Positions 1 through 5,551 of a DNA stretch of 6,379 nt are shown piece by piece. Every line of letters starts with the position of its first letter. The stretch's first letter is position 1. Source of the DNA: Planctomycetota bacterium (GTDB lineage: Bacteria > Planctomycetota > Phycisphaerae > Phycisphaerales > SM1A02); assembly GCA_003671065.1 (NCBI GenBank), contig QWPU01000093.1, positions 1-6,379 on the forward strand, given 5' to 3'. The position numbers and the translations under genes are program-made. Under the pieces are notes generated by a model. The model saw only the letters and a list, made by a program, of their open reading frames with translations, searched no databases and was not told where the DNA came from.

Positions 1-232
1 CCCAGCCACCTGAGGCTTGGAAGTTGAGCCCGCTGAGGACGGTGTCAGTCGCGCCATTAAAGTTGGCGAAGAGCTCGTAGCGAACGAGGCTCAAACCACC
101 GCTTGTCACCGGGGTCGCCACCACCGAGTAATTCACAAACGCCGCCTCACCCGCCCCACTCATCCCACTCGCCACCACCATCGCCACTGCTGCTGCGCGT
201 ACGCCGTTCGTTGCGAAAAGATTCCGTGCCAT
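1..232 (-). CDS. Exported protein, N-terminal part only (runs off the left edge)
   Basis: Reading the minus strand from an ATG at 232 gives 77 codons open to the window edge, so only the N-terminus is present. Residues 1-31 look like a Sec signal peptide: a short basic start (MARN), an alanine/valine-rich core at about residues 12-22 and a likely cleavage near GEA-A or EAA-F. The mature part begins FVNYSVVATP and continues with a Ser/Gly/Asn-rich beta-type sequence including NFNGATDTVLSG. A GGAG at 240-243 sits seven bases upstream of the ATG, which supports this start. The style resembles planctomycete PEP-CTERM and other surface proteins, and another such protein lies in this window. The C-terminus that would prove this is missing, so the sorting class is inference. 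Function unknown. Confidence 0.75.
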   Translation of the reverse strand, partial: MARNLFATNGVRAAAVAMVVASGMSGAGEAAFVNYSVVATPVTSGGLSLVRYELFANFNGATDTVLSGLNFQASGGW

Positions 233-335
233 TGAGCGACTCCGTTTGATGTCGTTGGTCTTGATCGTCGCACGCGGCCGAAGCGTGCCTACATGTAGTC
301 ACCTCTCAAGCGTGAACCAAGCTCCGACCCATGTG

Positions 336-353
336 GCAAAATCTCCATTTTGC
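336..353. promoter_or_regulatory. Inverted repeat in the divergent region before ychF
   Basis: GCAAAAT (336-342) and ATTTTGC (347-353) are perfect complements around a four-base spacer, CTCC. It lies between the leftward exported-protein gene and rightward ychF, about 105 bases from either start. It could be an operator or a small RNA hairpin. No regulator can be named from sequence alone. Confidence 0.35.
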
Positions 354-440
354 TGAAATACACGCGATCGGTCGCGCCCGCACGCGCATCGCACCTCCGC
401 CCACCCTTCGCTATCATCCGCGCCCTCAAACTCCTTTGAA

Positions 441-450
441 TCTCGCGAGA
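441..450. promoter_or_regulatory. 10-bp palindrome overlapping the ychF ribosome-binding site
   Basis: TCTCGCGAGA is a perfect self-complementary decamer. Its last four bases, GAGA (447-450), are the only Shine-Dalgarno-like sequence before the ychF ATG at 458, seven bases away. Protein binding here, or pairing in RNA, could affect ychF expression. This is inference; a chance palindrome is also possible. Confidence 0.3.
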
Positions 451-457
451 AATCACT

Positions 458-1546
458 ATGGAAGCTGGAATCGTCGGTCTGCCCAATGTTGGCAAAAGCA
501 CTCTGTTCAACGCCCTCACTGCGGCAGGGATCGAAGCGGCGAATTATCCCTTCTGCACCATTGAGCCCAATGTCGGCGTCGTCAGCGTGCCTGATGATCG
601 TTTGGACCGCATTCAGAAGCATGTGAAGACGCAGAAGGTCATTCCTGCGGCGGTTCGACTCGTCGACATCGCGGGCATCGTGAAGGGCGCGTCGACGGGC
701 GAAGGGCTTGGCAATAAGTTCCTCAGCCACATTCGTGAAGTCGATGCGATTCTCCATGTGGTGCGCTGCTTCATTGATCCTGATGTCATGCATGTTGAAG
801 GCACGGTTGATCCGTTGCGCGACATTGGCACGATTGAAACTGAGTTGATGCTTGCCGATTTGCAAGTCGTTGAAGCGTCGCTCGACAAGTCGCGTCGTCT
901 TGCGAAATCAGGCGATAAAGAGCAGATTCTTCGCGTGAGCGTGTTTGAGAAATGCTTTGCCGCGCTTGATGCGGCGCAACCTGTGCGCAGCGCGAGCTTC
1001 GATCCTGACGAGACGAAACTGCTGAAGAGCCTTGGGATGATCACTGCGAAACCCACGCTGTATGTTGCGAATGTCGATGAATCGCAGATCAAGAACGAAG
1101 GCGAACTCGTCGCGCGCGTGCGTGCGCATGCGAAGTCGACGGGCGGACAAGTTGTGGTGGTCTGCGCAAAGATCGAGAGTGAACTCTCGGAGATGGCGCC
1201 AGCAGATCGCGCTGAAATGCTGCAGGAATATGGGATGAATGAGCCTGCGCTGGCAGCGGTCGTGCGCGGCACCTATGACCTCCTTGGCTTGCAGAGTTAC
1301 TTCACAGCGGGCGAAAAGGAAGTGCGCGCGTGGACGATTCAGAAGGGCTTCACCGCGCCGCAAGCTGCGGGCGTGATTCACACGGACTTCGAACGCGGGT
1401 TTATTCGCGCGGAGATTTACACGCTTGCGGATCTTGAGAAACTCGGCAGCGAGAAGGCGATTCGCGAGGCGGGGAAACTACGCGCTGAGGGGAAGTCGTA
1501 TGTGATGCATGATGGGGATATCACGCACTTTCTGTTCAATGTTTGA
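458..1546 (+). CDS. ychF: Redox-regulated, ribosome-associated ATPase YchF (Obg-related P-loop NTPase)
   Basis: The 362-residue product matches the usual YchF length (about 363) from end to end. Visible motifs are the P-loop GLPNVGKST at 7-15, the conserved NYPFCTIEPN segment at 29-38, the G3 motif DIAGIVKGAS at 70-79, and NVDE at 205-208 in place of the NKxD of true GTPases. That last change is the family hallmark and explains why YchF prefers ATP to GTP. A helical insertion of about residues 125-195 follows G3. The C-terminal TGS domain starts near 277 and ends DGDITHFLFNV, the typical YchF tail. Family members are cytoplasmic, bind ribosomes and are linked to translation fidelity and oxidative stress responses. 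The ATG at 458 is chosen because the G1 strand follows it at the normal distance; the Shine-Dalgarno is weak (GAGA). The stop codon lies inside a 74-bp direct repeat. It appears to be transcribed alone. Confidence 0.97.
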   Translation: MEAGIVGLPNVGKSTLFNALTAAGIEAANYPFCTIEPNVGVVSVPDDRLDRIQKHVKTQKVIPAAVRLVDIAGIVKGASTGEGLGNKFLSHIREVDAILHVVRCFIDPDVMHVEGTVDPLRDIGTIETELMLADLQVVEASLDKSRRLAKSGDKEQILRVSVFEKCFAALDAAQPVRSASFDPDETKLLKSLGMITAKPTLYVANVDESQIKNEGELVARVRAHAKSTGGQVVVVCAKIESELSEMAPADRAEMLQEYGMNEPALAAVVRGTYDLLGLQSYFTAGEKEVRAWTIQKGFTAPQAAGVIHTDFERGFIRAEIYTLADLEKLGSEKAIREAGKLRAEGKSYVMHDGDITHFLFNV

Positions 1547-1613
1547 GCGGCTGCAGCTGCGGCTGCAGCCTTTGGTGCCACTGGGCGGAGTGAATCCGCC
1601 TGCGTGGTACGGC
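1540..1613. repeat. Direct repeat, copy 1 (contains the ychF stop codon)
   Basis: This 74-base unit recurs 82 bases later with one substitution (C at 1603, T at 1685). Each copy contains two inverted repeats. The first is GGCTGCAG and CTGCAGCC around six bases (1549-1570 here). The second is GGCGGA and TCCGCC around GTGAA (1584-1600 here). The unit begins just before the ychF TGA (1544-1546), so the stop codon is part of the repeated segment. The two-hairpin make-up resembles REP/BIME-type dispersed extragenic elements, but only two copies are visible here. Confidence 0.85.
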
Positions 1614-1621
1614 GCGTTCTG

Positions 1622-1695
1622 TGTTTGAGCGGCTGCAGCTGCGGCTGCAGCCTTTGGTGCCACTGGGCGGAGTGAATCCGCCTGTGTGGTACGGC
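1622..1695. repeat. Direct repeat, copy 2
   Basis: Second copy of the 74-base unit at 1540-1613, differing only at 1685. The eight bases between the copies (1614-1621) are unique. The two hairpin-forming segments fall at 1631-1652 and 1666-1682. Such high identity suggests a recent duplication or an element maintained as a repeat. Neither hairpin is followed by a T-tract, so simple Rho-independent termination is not indicated, although paired hairpins could stabilise the 3' end of the ychF mRNA. Confidence 0.85.
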
Positions 1696-1710
1696 CTCTT
1701 CAATCAATGA

Positions 1711-1744
1711 ACAAGAGCCTCGGACTGATGTCCGAGGCTCTTGT
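1711..1744. terminator. Probable bidirectional terminator hairpin between convergent genes
   Basis: A perfect 14-bp stem pairs 1711-1724 (ACAAGAGCCTCGGA) with 1731-1744 around the loop CTGATG. It lies between the ychF stop (1546) and the stop of the leftward PEP-CTERM gene (1776), where a shared terminator is expected. No strong T-tract follows on the plus strand. On the minus strand the flank TTCATTGATTG is moderately T-rich, so termination of the leftward gene is the better-supported role. Confidence 0.75.
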
Positions 1745-1775
1745 GCATGTCGTTGATGTCTATCGACTCACCGAT

Positions 1776-2381
1776 TCAGCGGCGACGACGGCCGAAGAGT
1801 CCAGCGACGCCGAGGAGGGCGATGGCGCTTGGCGCTGGGACCACTCCGAAGTAGAGGTTGTTCACTGATGGGTAGACGCCTGCTTGGGCGCCACCTGGGG
1901 CAACGGCGGTGAAGCGAAGGCTCGTGATGAGCGCGCCTGTGGAGTAGAAGCCTGTGTAGGCATCGGTTGCGCTGATGAAGCCCAAGTACGAACTGCCGTC
2001 TTGGAGCGTGAGGTAGACCATCGACGGGACGACATTGAAGTTAGCGTCAGTGCCGAAGAAGTTGCCGCTCACGGCGTTGACACCGCCTGCGAAATCGAAG
2101 GTGAGTTCGGTCGAATTGTTTGTGGAGAAGACTCCACCTTGGACAAAGATGCCGCCAGTGGCGTTGGCGACCCAGTTCACGGGTCCCGTGTTGCCTGCGA
2201 GCGGCGAGGGGTAGAACCCGTCGGCGTAGGCGTTGAAGGTTTCGGTCACGATCGAAAGGCTGTTGCTCGTGGCAAAGCCTTCCCAAACCGTTTGTTGTGT
2301 GAAGGAAATGATGGACGCTTGCGTTGCGGCGGTGCACGCTGCAATCGCGACGACTGATGCAATACTTTGATGGAACTTCAT
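1776..2381 (-). CDS. Exported protein with PEP-CTERM-type sorting tail
   Basis: The 201-residue product starts MKFHQSIASVVAIAACTAA, a typical signal peptide with cleavage likely near TQA-S, giving a mature protein starting around SIISFTQQ. The middle is Gly/Asn/Ser/Phe-rich and probably beta-sandwich; segments such as AVSGNFFGTDANF and GSSYLGFISA recur in PEP-CTERM proteins. The tail is VPAPSA, a short Leu/Ala/Gly helix and a final RRRR, the layout recognised by exosortases; VPAP in place of the classic VPEP is common in planctomycetes. The family is exported and processed at the membrane; its ligand or structural role is unknown. The ATG at 2381 is chosen over a start 25 codons upstream because GGGAG (2390-2394) lies eight bases before it and the signal peptide begins there directly. 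The hairpin at 1711-1744 probably ends the transcript. Confidence 0.9.
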   Translation of the reverse strand: MKFHQSIASVVAIAACTAATQASIISFTQQTVWEGFATSNSLSIVTETFNAYADGFYPSPLAGNTGPVNWVANATGGIFVQGGVFSTNNSTELTFDFAGGVNAVSGNFFGTDANFNVVPSMVYLTLQDGSSYLGFISATDAYTGFYSTGALITSLRFTAVAPGGAQAGVYPSVNNLYFGVVPAPSAIALLGVAGLFGRRRR

Positions 2382-2420
2382 GATGCGCTCTCCCAAAGGC
2401 AACAGCGAGTTAAATCGCTT

Positions 2421-2448
2421 GGACAGGACTGACGGACAGGACAGGACA
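2421..2448. repeat. Short GGACA-type repeat in the PEP-CTERM gene leader
   Basis: GGACAGGAC at 2421-2429 is followed by GGACAGGACAGGACA at 2434-2448, making an imperfect array of the pentamer GGACA. It lies about 40-70 bases upstream of the PEP-CTERM ATG. Such an array can change length by replication slippage, but since it is not translated from the preferred start it would affect spacing or structure only. Confidence 0.5.
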
Positions 2449-2468
2449 CTTGACATGCGCCAATACCT

Positions 2469-2488
2469 GCGGCGTCTGGAAACGCCGC
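2469..2488. promoter_or_regulatory. Hairpin in the 5' region of the PEP-CTERM gene
   Basis: GCGGCGT (2469-2475) pairs perfectly with ACGCCGC (2482-2488) around a six-base loop. With the neighbouring stem at 2504-2522 it forms a two-hairpin array about 90-140 bases upstream of the PEP-CTERM ATG. It could be a structured leader, an mRNA stabiliser or an operator. I do not recognise any known riboswitch class. Confidence 0.45.
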
Positions 2489-2503
2489 TGTCTGCGCATC
2501 ACA

Positions 2504-2522
2504 CCGTCGCTGGATGCGACGG
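2504..2522. promoter_or_regulatory. Second hairpin in the same leader
   Basis: CCGTCGC (2504-2510) pairs with GCGACGG (2516-2522) around a five-base loop, a perfect 7-bp stem. It is 15 bases from the hairpin at 2469-2488. Neither has a T-tract on the minus strand, so a structural or binding role is more likely than termination. Confidence 0.45.
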
Positions 2523-2575
2523 GCCCGGAGATTGTGTCTGTGCGAACCTGAAACAGCGTGAGGTCAAAACGAACA

Positions 2576-2614
2576 CAGGGCATCGAACGCATCTCGCGAT
2601 GCGCCCATGCCCTG
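2576..2614 (-). terminator. Probable Rho-independent terminator of the aldehyde dehydrogenase-aat unit
   Basis: The outer stem pairs CAGGGCAT (2576-2583) with ATGCCCTG (2607-2614). After a small internal loop, an inner stem pairs CGCATC (2588-2593) with GATGCG (2598-2603) around TCGC. On the minus strand the stem is followed directly by TGTTCGTTTT, a T-rich tail. It lies about 130 bases past the aat stop, which fits the end of the leftward transcript. It could also be part of the structured leader of the next gene. Confidence 0.6.
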
Positions 2615-2745
2615 ACTCCGAGAACAATTTGCCACGGGATTAAGGGGGTGCAAGTAATCGAATGGGATTTTTAAGCAATTGTCACAGCGAGGGCGATTTC
2701 TTAAGGACAAGCAACGACGGCGACTCCGAGGCACTCGCTCACAAC

Positions 2746-3363
2746 TCACCATGTGGCAACGACTTGAATCGATTGAGCGAGCGCGACTGCGTACTCATCA
2801 AATGTGATCTCAAAACCGCCAAACTGTTCAAGATGTGGGTTCGTTTCTTGACTGTCTAGGAGAGTGAAACCGCCGCGCGCTAGTTTCGCGTCGAGCGCGA
2901 GCAAACACACCTTCGATGCGTTGGTTCCGCCGAGCTCGCGGCGCGTGAACATGCTTTCACCGAAGAACGCGCCGCCAAGGGCGACACCGTACAGGCCACC
3001 GACGAGCACGCCGCCGAGCCACGCTTCGACTGAATGCGCGTGGCCTGAATCGTGCAACTTGCCGTAAACATCGAGCATCTTGGGCACAATCCAGTTGCAG
3101 TTCTCTTCGCTGCGATCTTGCGCGCAGTGCTCCATCACGCGGCGGAAGGCGCTGTCGAAACGGATTTCAAAGGGATGCTTGCGATTGAAGCGCGCCAGCG
3201 ACTTTGGAACATGGAGGTGGCCGATGGGAAGCACGAAGCGCGGATCACTGACGATCCAATGGATAGTGCCGTCAGGGTCGCCCATCGGAAAGTACCCGCT
3301 CGCGTAGCCATTGAGGACTGCGCGGGGCGTGAAGCGAGTGGCGATGCCGACATGGTGATACAC
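2746..3363 (-). CDS. aat: Leucyl/phenylalanyl-tRNA-protein transferase
   Basis: The enzyme moves Leu or Phe from aminoacyl-tRNA onto proteins with N-terminal Lys or Arg, marking them for ClpS/ClpAP degradation (bacterial N-degron pathway, cytoplasm). In the 205-residue product I see GYFPMG near residues 23-28, SDPR at 39-42, HAHSVEAW at 108-115, GGLYGVALGGAFFGESMF at 122-139, NASK at 148-151 and LLDSQETNPHLEQFG at 168-182. E136, D170 and Q172 match the GESMF and D-x-Q positions forming the active site in the E. coli enzyme. Length is somewhat below E. coli (234) because the N-terminal extension is short; four extra residues precede NASK. The start is GTG at 3363: upstream in frame a stop is reached with no other start codon. 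The ribosome-binding site is weak, but the aldehyde dehydrogenase stop lies only 19 bases upstream, so co-transcription and translational coupling are likely. Confidence 0.95.
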   Translation of the reverse strand: MYHHVGIATRFTPRAVLNGYASGYFPMGDPDGTIHWIVSDPRFVLPIGHLHVPKSLARFNRKHPFEIRFDSAFRRVMEHCAQDRSEENCNWIVPKMLDVYGKLHDSGHAHSVEAWLGGVLVGGLYGVALGGAFFGESMFTRRELGGTNASKVCLLALDAKLARGGFTLLDSQETNPHLEQFGGFEITFDEYAVALAQSIQVVATW

Positions 3364-3382
3364 GGGAAATGTTCGCTCAAAC

Positions 3383-4798
3383 TCAAAGGCTTTTGGCGGG
3401 GGTGAGCGGCTCGGTCACGGACTTCAAATGTGAAATCACGCGCACTTGTGCGAATTGACGGTGGCCTTCAGGGCCTGAGTGGAAGCCGTAGCCCGACTCT
3501 TTCGCGCCAACCCATGGGCAGCCTTCCGCGCCGCCGCAGCCTTGATTGATGCCGACCATGCCAGCTTCGATTCGCTGCGCGACGGCGGTTGCGTTGGCGA
3601 GATCGCGTCCGAACACGGCGGCGCCGAGACCGAAGGGCGTGTCGTTGGCGAGATGCACAGCTTCGTCGACATTGGCAAAGGCTTGGACGCAGGCGACGGG
3701 ACCAAATGTCTCTTCACACATAATTTCCATGCGATGAGTGACATCAGCGAGGATCGTTGGCGCGACGAAATTTCCCTCGCACGCGTCGCCGCCCGCGAGG
3801 ACCGTTGCGCCGCGCGCGATTGCTTCGTTGATTTGCGCGACGACTTTTGCTTTCTGGCGCGCGTTCACCATCGGACCAACTGTCGTGTCGGGTGCGCAAG
3901 GATCGCCTTGTTTGAGCGCGGCGGTTTTCACGGTGAGCGCGCGAAGGAACTCGTCGCGAATGCTCGCGTCAACATAGATGCGCTCGGTGCTCACGCAGAC
4001 TTGGCCAGCGTTGCGGAAACTGTTGCGCACGGCAAACGCCGCGGCGAGATCGATGTCCGCGTCCTTGAGCACGATCAGCGGATCTTTGCCGCCGAGTTCA
4101 AGAATCACGCGTTTGAGGCCGTTTCCTGCATCAGTGAGGATGCGCTTACCTGTTTCGCGCGAGCCTGTGAAGACGATGAGTTGGATGTCGGCGAGCACGA
4201 GTGCGCGACCTTGCACGCCGTCGCCTGACACGACCGCGAGGACATCCGCGGGAAGAAACTCGTTGAGGATGCGCGCGTACTCAGCGGCAACGAGCGTGGT
4301 TTCTTCGCTCGGCTTCAAGAGGACGGTGTTGCCTGCGATCAGTGCTGGCAAGACCGATTGATGCGGCATGAGGATCGGAAAGTTCCACGGCGTGATTGCG
4401 GCGCACACGCCAAGCGGCGCGTACTTCAGCGTGCTCATTACTCGTTTGTCTTCGCGCAGCGTTTCGGCAAGCGCGTGGACGATTTCGTCAAGTTCAGCCG
4501 CAAAACCGTCGGCGCAGTAGGTCGCTTCACCGATCGCTTCGCCGAGTGGCTTACCCATCTCGCGTGAGGCAAGGTCGCCGAGACGCTTCGACTCGGCTTT
4601 GAGTCGGTCGGCCGCGGGACGAAGGATGTCGGCGCGCGCAGAGGCGGTCAGCGCGCCCCAAGCGACTTGCGCGCGCTTGGCTTTGGCGACGAGTTCTGGA
4701 ATCGCCTCGAGGGTTGTGGCGGTGATCTCCCCCACCACTTGGCCGTTGGCAGGATTGATGGAACTGAATCGGGTCGGGGCGGCAGCGGCAATGGACAT
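3383..4798 (-). CDS. NAD(P)-dependent aldehyde dehydrogenase
   Basis: The 471-residue product is a full-length ALDH-superfamily enzyme that oxidises an aldehyde to its carboxylate. Numbered from the ATG at 4798, it has the TPWNFP cofactor/active-site segment with Asn139, LLKPSEET with Lys162, the FTGSRETG nucleotide-binding loop at about 210-217, the general-base Glu234 in ELGGKDP, the nucleophile Cys268 in NAGQVC, and EETFGPV with Glu363. The C-terminal end carries GINQGCGGAEGCPWVGAKESGYG. The general layout is near the succinate-semialdehyde dehydrogenase/GabD-like branch, but the substrate cannot be assigned from sequence alone. The ATG at 4798 is preferred over the TTG two codons upstream because GGTAGG (minus strand, 4807-4812) is eight bases before it. 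It is probably the first gene of a two-gene unit with aat and is divergent from the 86-residue ORF. All catalytic residues are present. Confidence 0.95.
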   Translation of the reverse strand: MSIAAAAPTRFSSINPANGQVVGEITATTLEAIPELVAKAKRAQVAWGALTASARADILRPAADRLKAESKRLGDLASREMGKPLGEAIGEATYCADGFAAELDEIVHALAETLREDKRVMSTLKYAPLGVCAAITPWNFPILMPHQSVLPALIAGNTVLLKPSEETTLVAAEYARILNEFLPADVLAVVSGDGVQGRALVLADIQLIVFTGSRETGKRILTDAGNGLKRVILELGGKDPLIVLKDADIDLAAAFAVRNSFRNAGQVCVSTERIYVDASIRDEFLRALTVKTAALKQGDPCAPDTTVGPMVNARQKAKVVAQINEAIARGATVLAGGDACEGNFVAPTILADVTHRMEIMCEETFGPVACVQAFANVDEAVHLANDTPFGLGAAVFGRDLANATAVAQRIEAGMVGINQGCGGAEGCPWVGAKESGYGFHSGPEGHRQFAQVRVISHLKSVTEPLTPAKSL

Positions 4799-4975
4799 CC
4801 GCAAAGCCTACCGCGCTTACTACCCCGCCGAGCGAGCAGGTATGGAGGAGAAACAAACGGTGAGCGGCGGATAGCCCGCGTCACCCTCGAGCGGCCGCGG
4901 CGCTCCACGGTCGACCGGCGGCTCTCGACGCGAAAAATCGCGAGCGTCTGCCGTCGAAATCAAGCGATCGAGCGA

Positions 4976-5004
4976 TTGAATTCCCTCGGAAGTCTCGTTA
5001 CATT
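4976..5004 (+). promoter_or_regulatory. Candidate sigma-70-type promoter for the 86-residue ORF
   Basis: TTGAAT (4976-4981) and TACATT (4999-5004) each match four of six consensus bases and are separated by exactly 17 bases. Transcription would start near 5011, leaving a leader of about 20 bases before the ATG at 5032. The promoter preferences of this organism are unknown, so this is a pattern match only. Confidence 0.5.
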
Positions 5005-5031
5005 GCGCGACCCTCCAACAAAGGGCCGTTG

Positions 5032-5292
5032 ATGACTGCGTACCCCGCAGGCCTCACATGGAGCACCAACGCGGCCTATGCCGGTGCCCCAGCCTTTGGA
5101 GATTTGGCCGCGGGTTTGGCTGAGGCGTCGAGTGCACTTGCTCTTGACGCTGAACCTCGCCGCGGACGCGTGAACCATCGTGGTTTGCGCGGCGACGAGT
5201 GTTCACTGCGACGCATGGATTCCTCTCACGGAACTTCATGCCGAGCCAAACCTGAGGAAGCGCACACAACGAACTTCAGCACAATCTTTTGA
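5032..5292 (+). CDS. Unrecognised small ORF, 86 residues
   Basis: I do not recognise this protein. AAAGGG (5020-5025) lies six bases before the ATG, a candidate promoter lies just upstream, and a hairpin follows the stop by 18 bases, so it has the parts of a separate transcription unit. An in-frame TTG one codon earlier is a poorer start. Residues 1-40 are Ala/Gly/Leu-rich (MTAYPAGLTWS at the start); residues 42-86 are hydrophilic, with clustered Arg and His and two Cys (57 and 70). No signal peptide, membrane segment or known motif is visible. The composition of the second half is less protein-like than that of the neighbours, so it may be a real small gene, a decayed remnant or a chance ORF over a non-coding RNA. 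Confidence 0.4.
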   Translation: MTAYPAGLTWSTNAAYAGAPAFGDLAAGLAEASSALALDAEPRRGRVNHRGLRGDECSLRRMDSSHGTSCRAKPEEAHTTNFSTIF

Positions 5293-5310
5293 GTGACCCT
5301 TCAGTATGAG

Positions 5311-5335
5311 CGTTGCGCAGATGAACTGCGCAGCG
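5311..5335 (+). terminator. Hairpin after the 86-residue ORF, possible terminator
   Basis: CGTTGCGCAG (5311-5320) pairs with CTGCGCAGCG (5326-5335) around ATGAA, a 10-bp stem with one G-T pair. It starts 18 bases after the ORF stop. No T-tract follows on either strand, so it is a weak intrinsic terminator at best and may be a 3'-end stabiliser or processing structure. Confidence 0.4.
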
Positions 5336-5455
5336 ACAGTCCGAATCGGTGTTGCGCCTGAGAGTGAATACACTCGCACGCGACTCCACAGCAGTCACGG
5401 AACAGTCAAGGATCGAAGCGATTCGAGCCGATGCCTGCACTCCTGACCGCACATT

Positions 5456-5526
5456 TGGCCCGTGGTGTAAAGGTAGCACAAGTGTTTTTGGTACACTTAG
5501 TCATGGTTCGAATCCATGCGGGCCAG
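5456..5526 (+). tRNA. tRNA-Gln (anticodon TTG)
   Basis: A complete cloverleaf can be drawn. Acceptor TGGCCCG (5456-5462) pairs with CGGGCCA (5519-5525). The D-arm has a GTG/CAC stem. The anticodon stem AGTGT/ACACT encloses loop TTTTGGT with anticodon TTG at 5488-5490. The T-arm CATGG/CCATG (5502-5506, 5514-5518) encloses TTCGAAT. The discriminator base is G at 5526 and CCA is not encoded, so it must be added after transcription. The weak first pair T-A and the G discriminator are known glutamine identity features in E. coli. The tRNA reads CAA, and CAG by wobble. It lies 109 bases before glmU on the same strand. Confidence 0.97.
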
Positions 5527-5551
5527 TTCTAGTTTTAGGTCGGGGTTTAGG

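Larger units (their letters stand above)
2382..2745. other. 364-base gene-free gap with several hairpins
   Basis: This is the space between the end of aat and the start of the PEP-CTERM gene, both on the minus strand. I see no credible gene: the short ORFs on either strand have low-complexity, arginine-rich translations and no good ribosome-binding site. It contains the hairpins and pentamer repeat listed separately. The promoter of the PEP-CTERM gene must lie here unless aat transcripts read through. A TTGACC on the minus strand (2562-2567) has no convincing -10 partner, so I do not call a promoter. Confidence 0.6.

Noticed and set aside
299..865. 188-codon minus-strand ORF, plus similar ones at 613-1272 and 908-1381
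   Set aside because: They are antisense to ychF, which is complete and well conserved. Their translations are Arg/His- or Ser/Thr-rich in the way shadow frames are.
1540..1695. CRISPR array
   Set aside because: There are only two copies, the repeat is 74 bases, the gap between copies is eight bases, and no cas gene is present. This does not fit a CRISPR.
2382..2456. Start of the PEP-CTERM gene 25 codons upstream of 2381
   Set aside because: The extension comes from the GGACA repeat and would put 25 residues before a clear signal peptide. The ATG at 2381 has a good Shine-Dalgarno.
2380..2643. 87-codon plus-strand ORF in the aat/PEP-CTERM gap
   Set aside because: It starts inside the PEP-CTERM start region, has no clear ribosome-binding site, runs across three hairpins and has an unconvincing composition.
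3479..4228. 249-codon plus-strand ORF
   Set aside because: It lies fully antisense to the aldehyde dehydrogenase gene, whose catalytic motifs are intact; its translation shows no family features and arises from the codon bias of the real gene.
4929..4942. CGCGA-AAAA-TCGCG hairpin upstream of the aldehyde dehydrogenase gene
   Set aside because: The stem has only five pairs and such short CG palindromes are expected by chance in this GC-rich stretch.
4960..5178. 72-codon minus-strand ORF opposite the 86-residue ORF
   Set aside because: It is Arg/Ser/Gly-rich and runs across the candidate promoter, which favours the plus-strand reading.
5362..5375. GAGTG-AATA-CACTC as a tRNA promoter element
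   Set aside because: TACACT could serve as a -10, but no -35 lies at suitable spacing, so no promoter is called for tRNA-Gln.
5456..5526. tRNA as an integration (att) site
   Set aside because: No integrase, partial tRNA copy or direct repeat of the tRNA 3' end is visible in the window.
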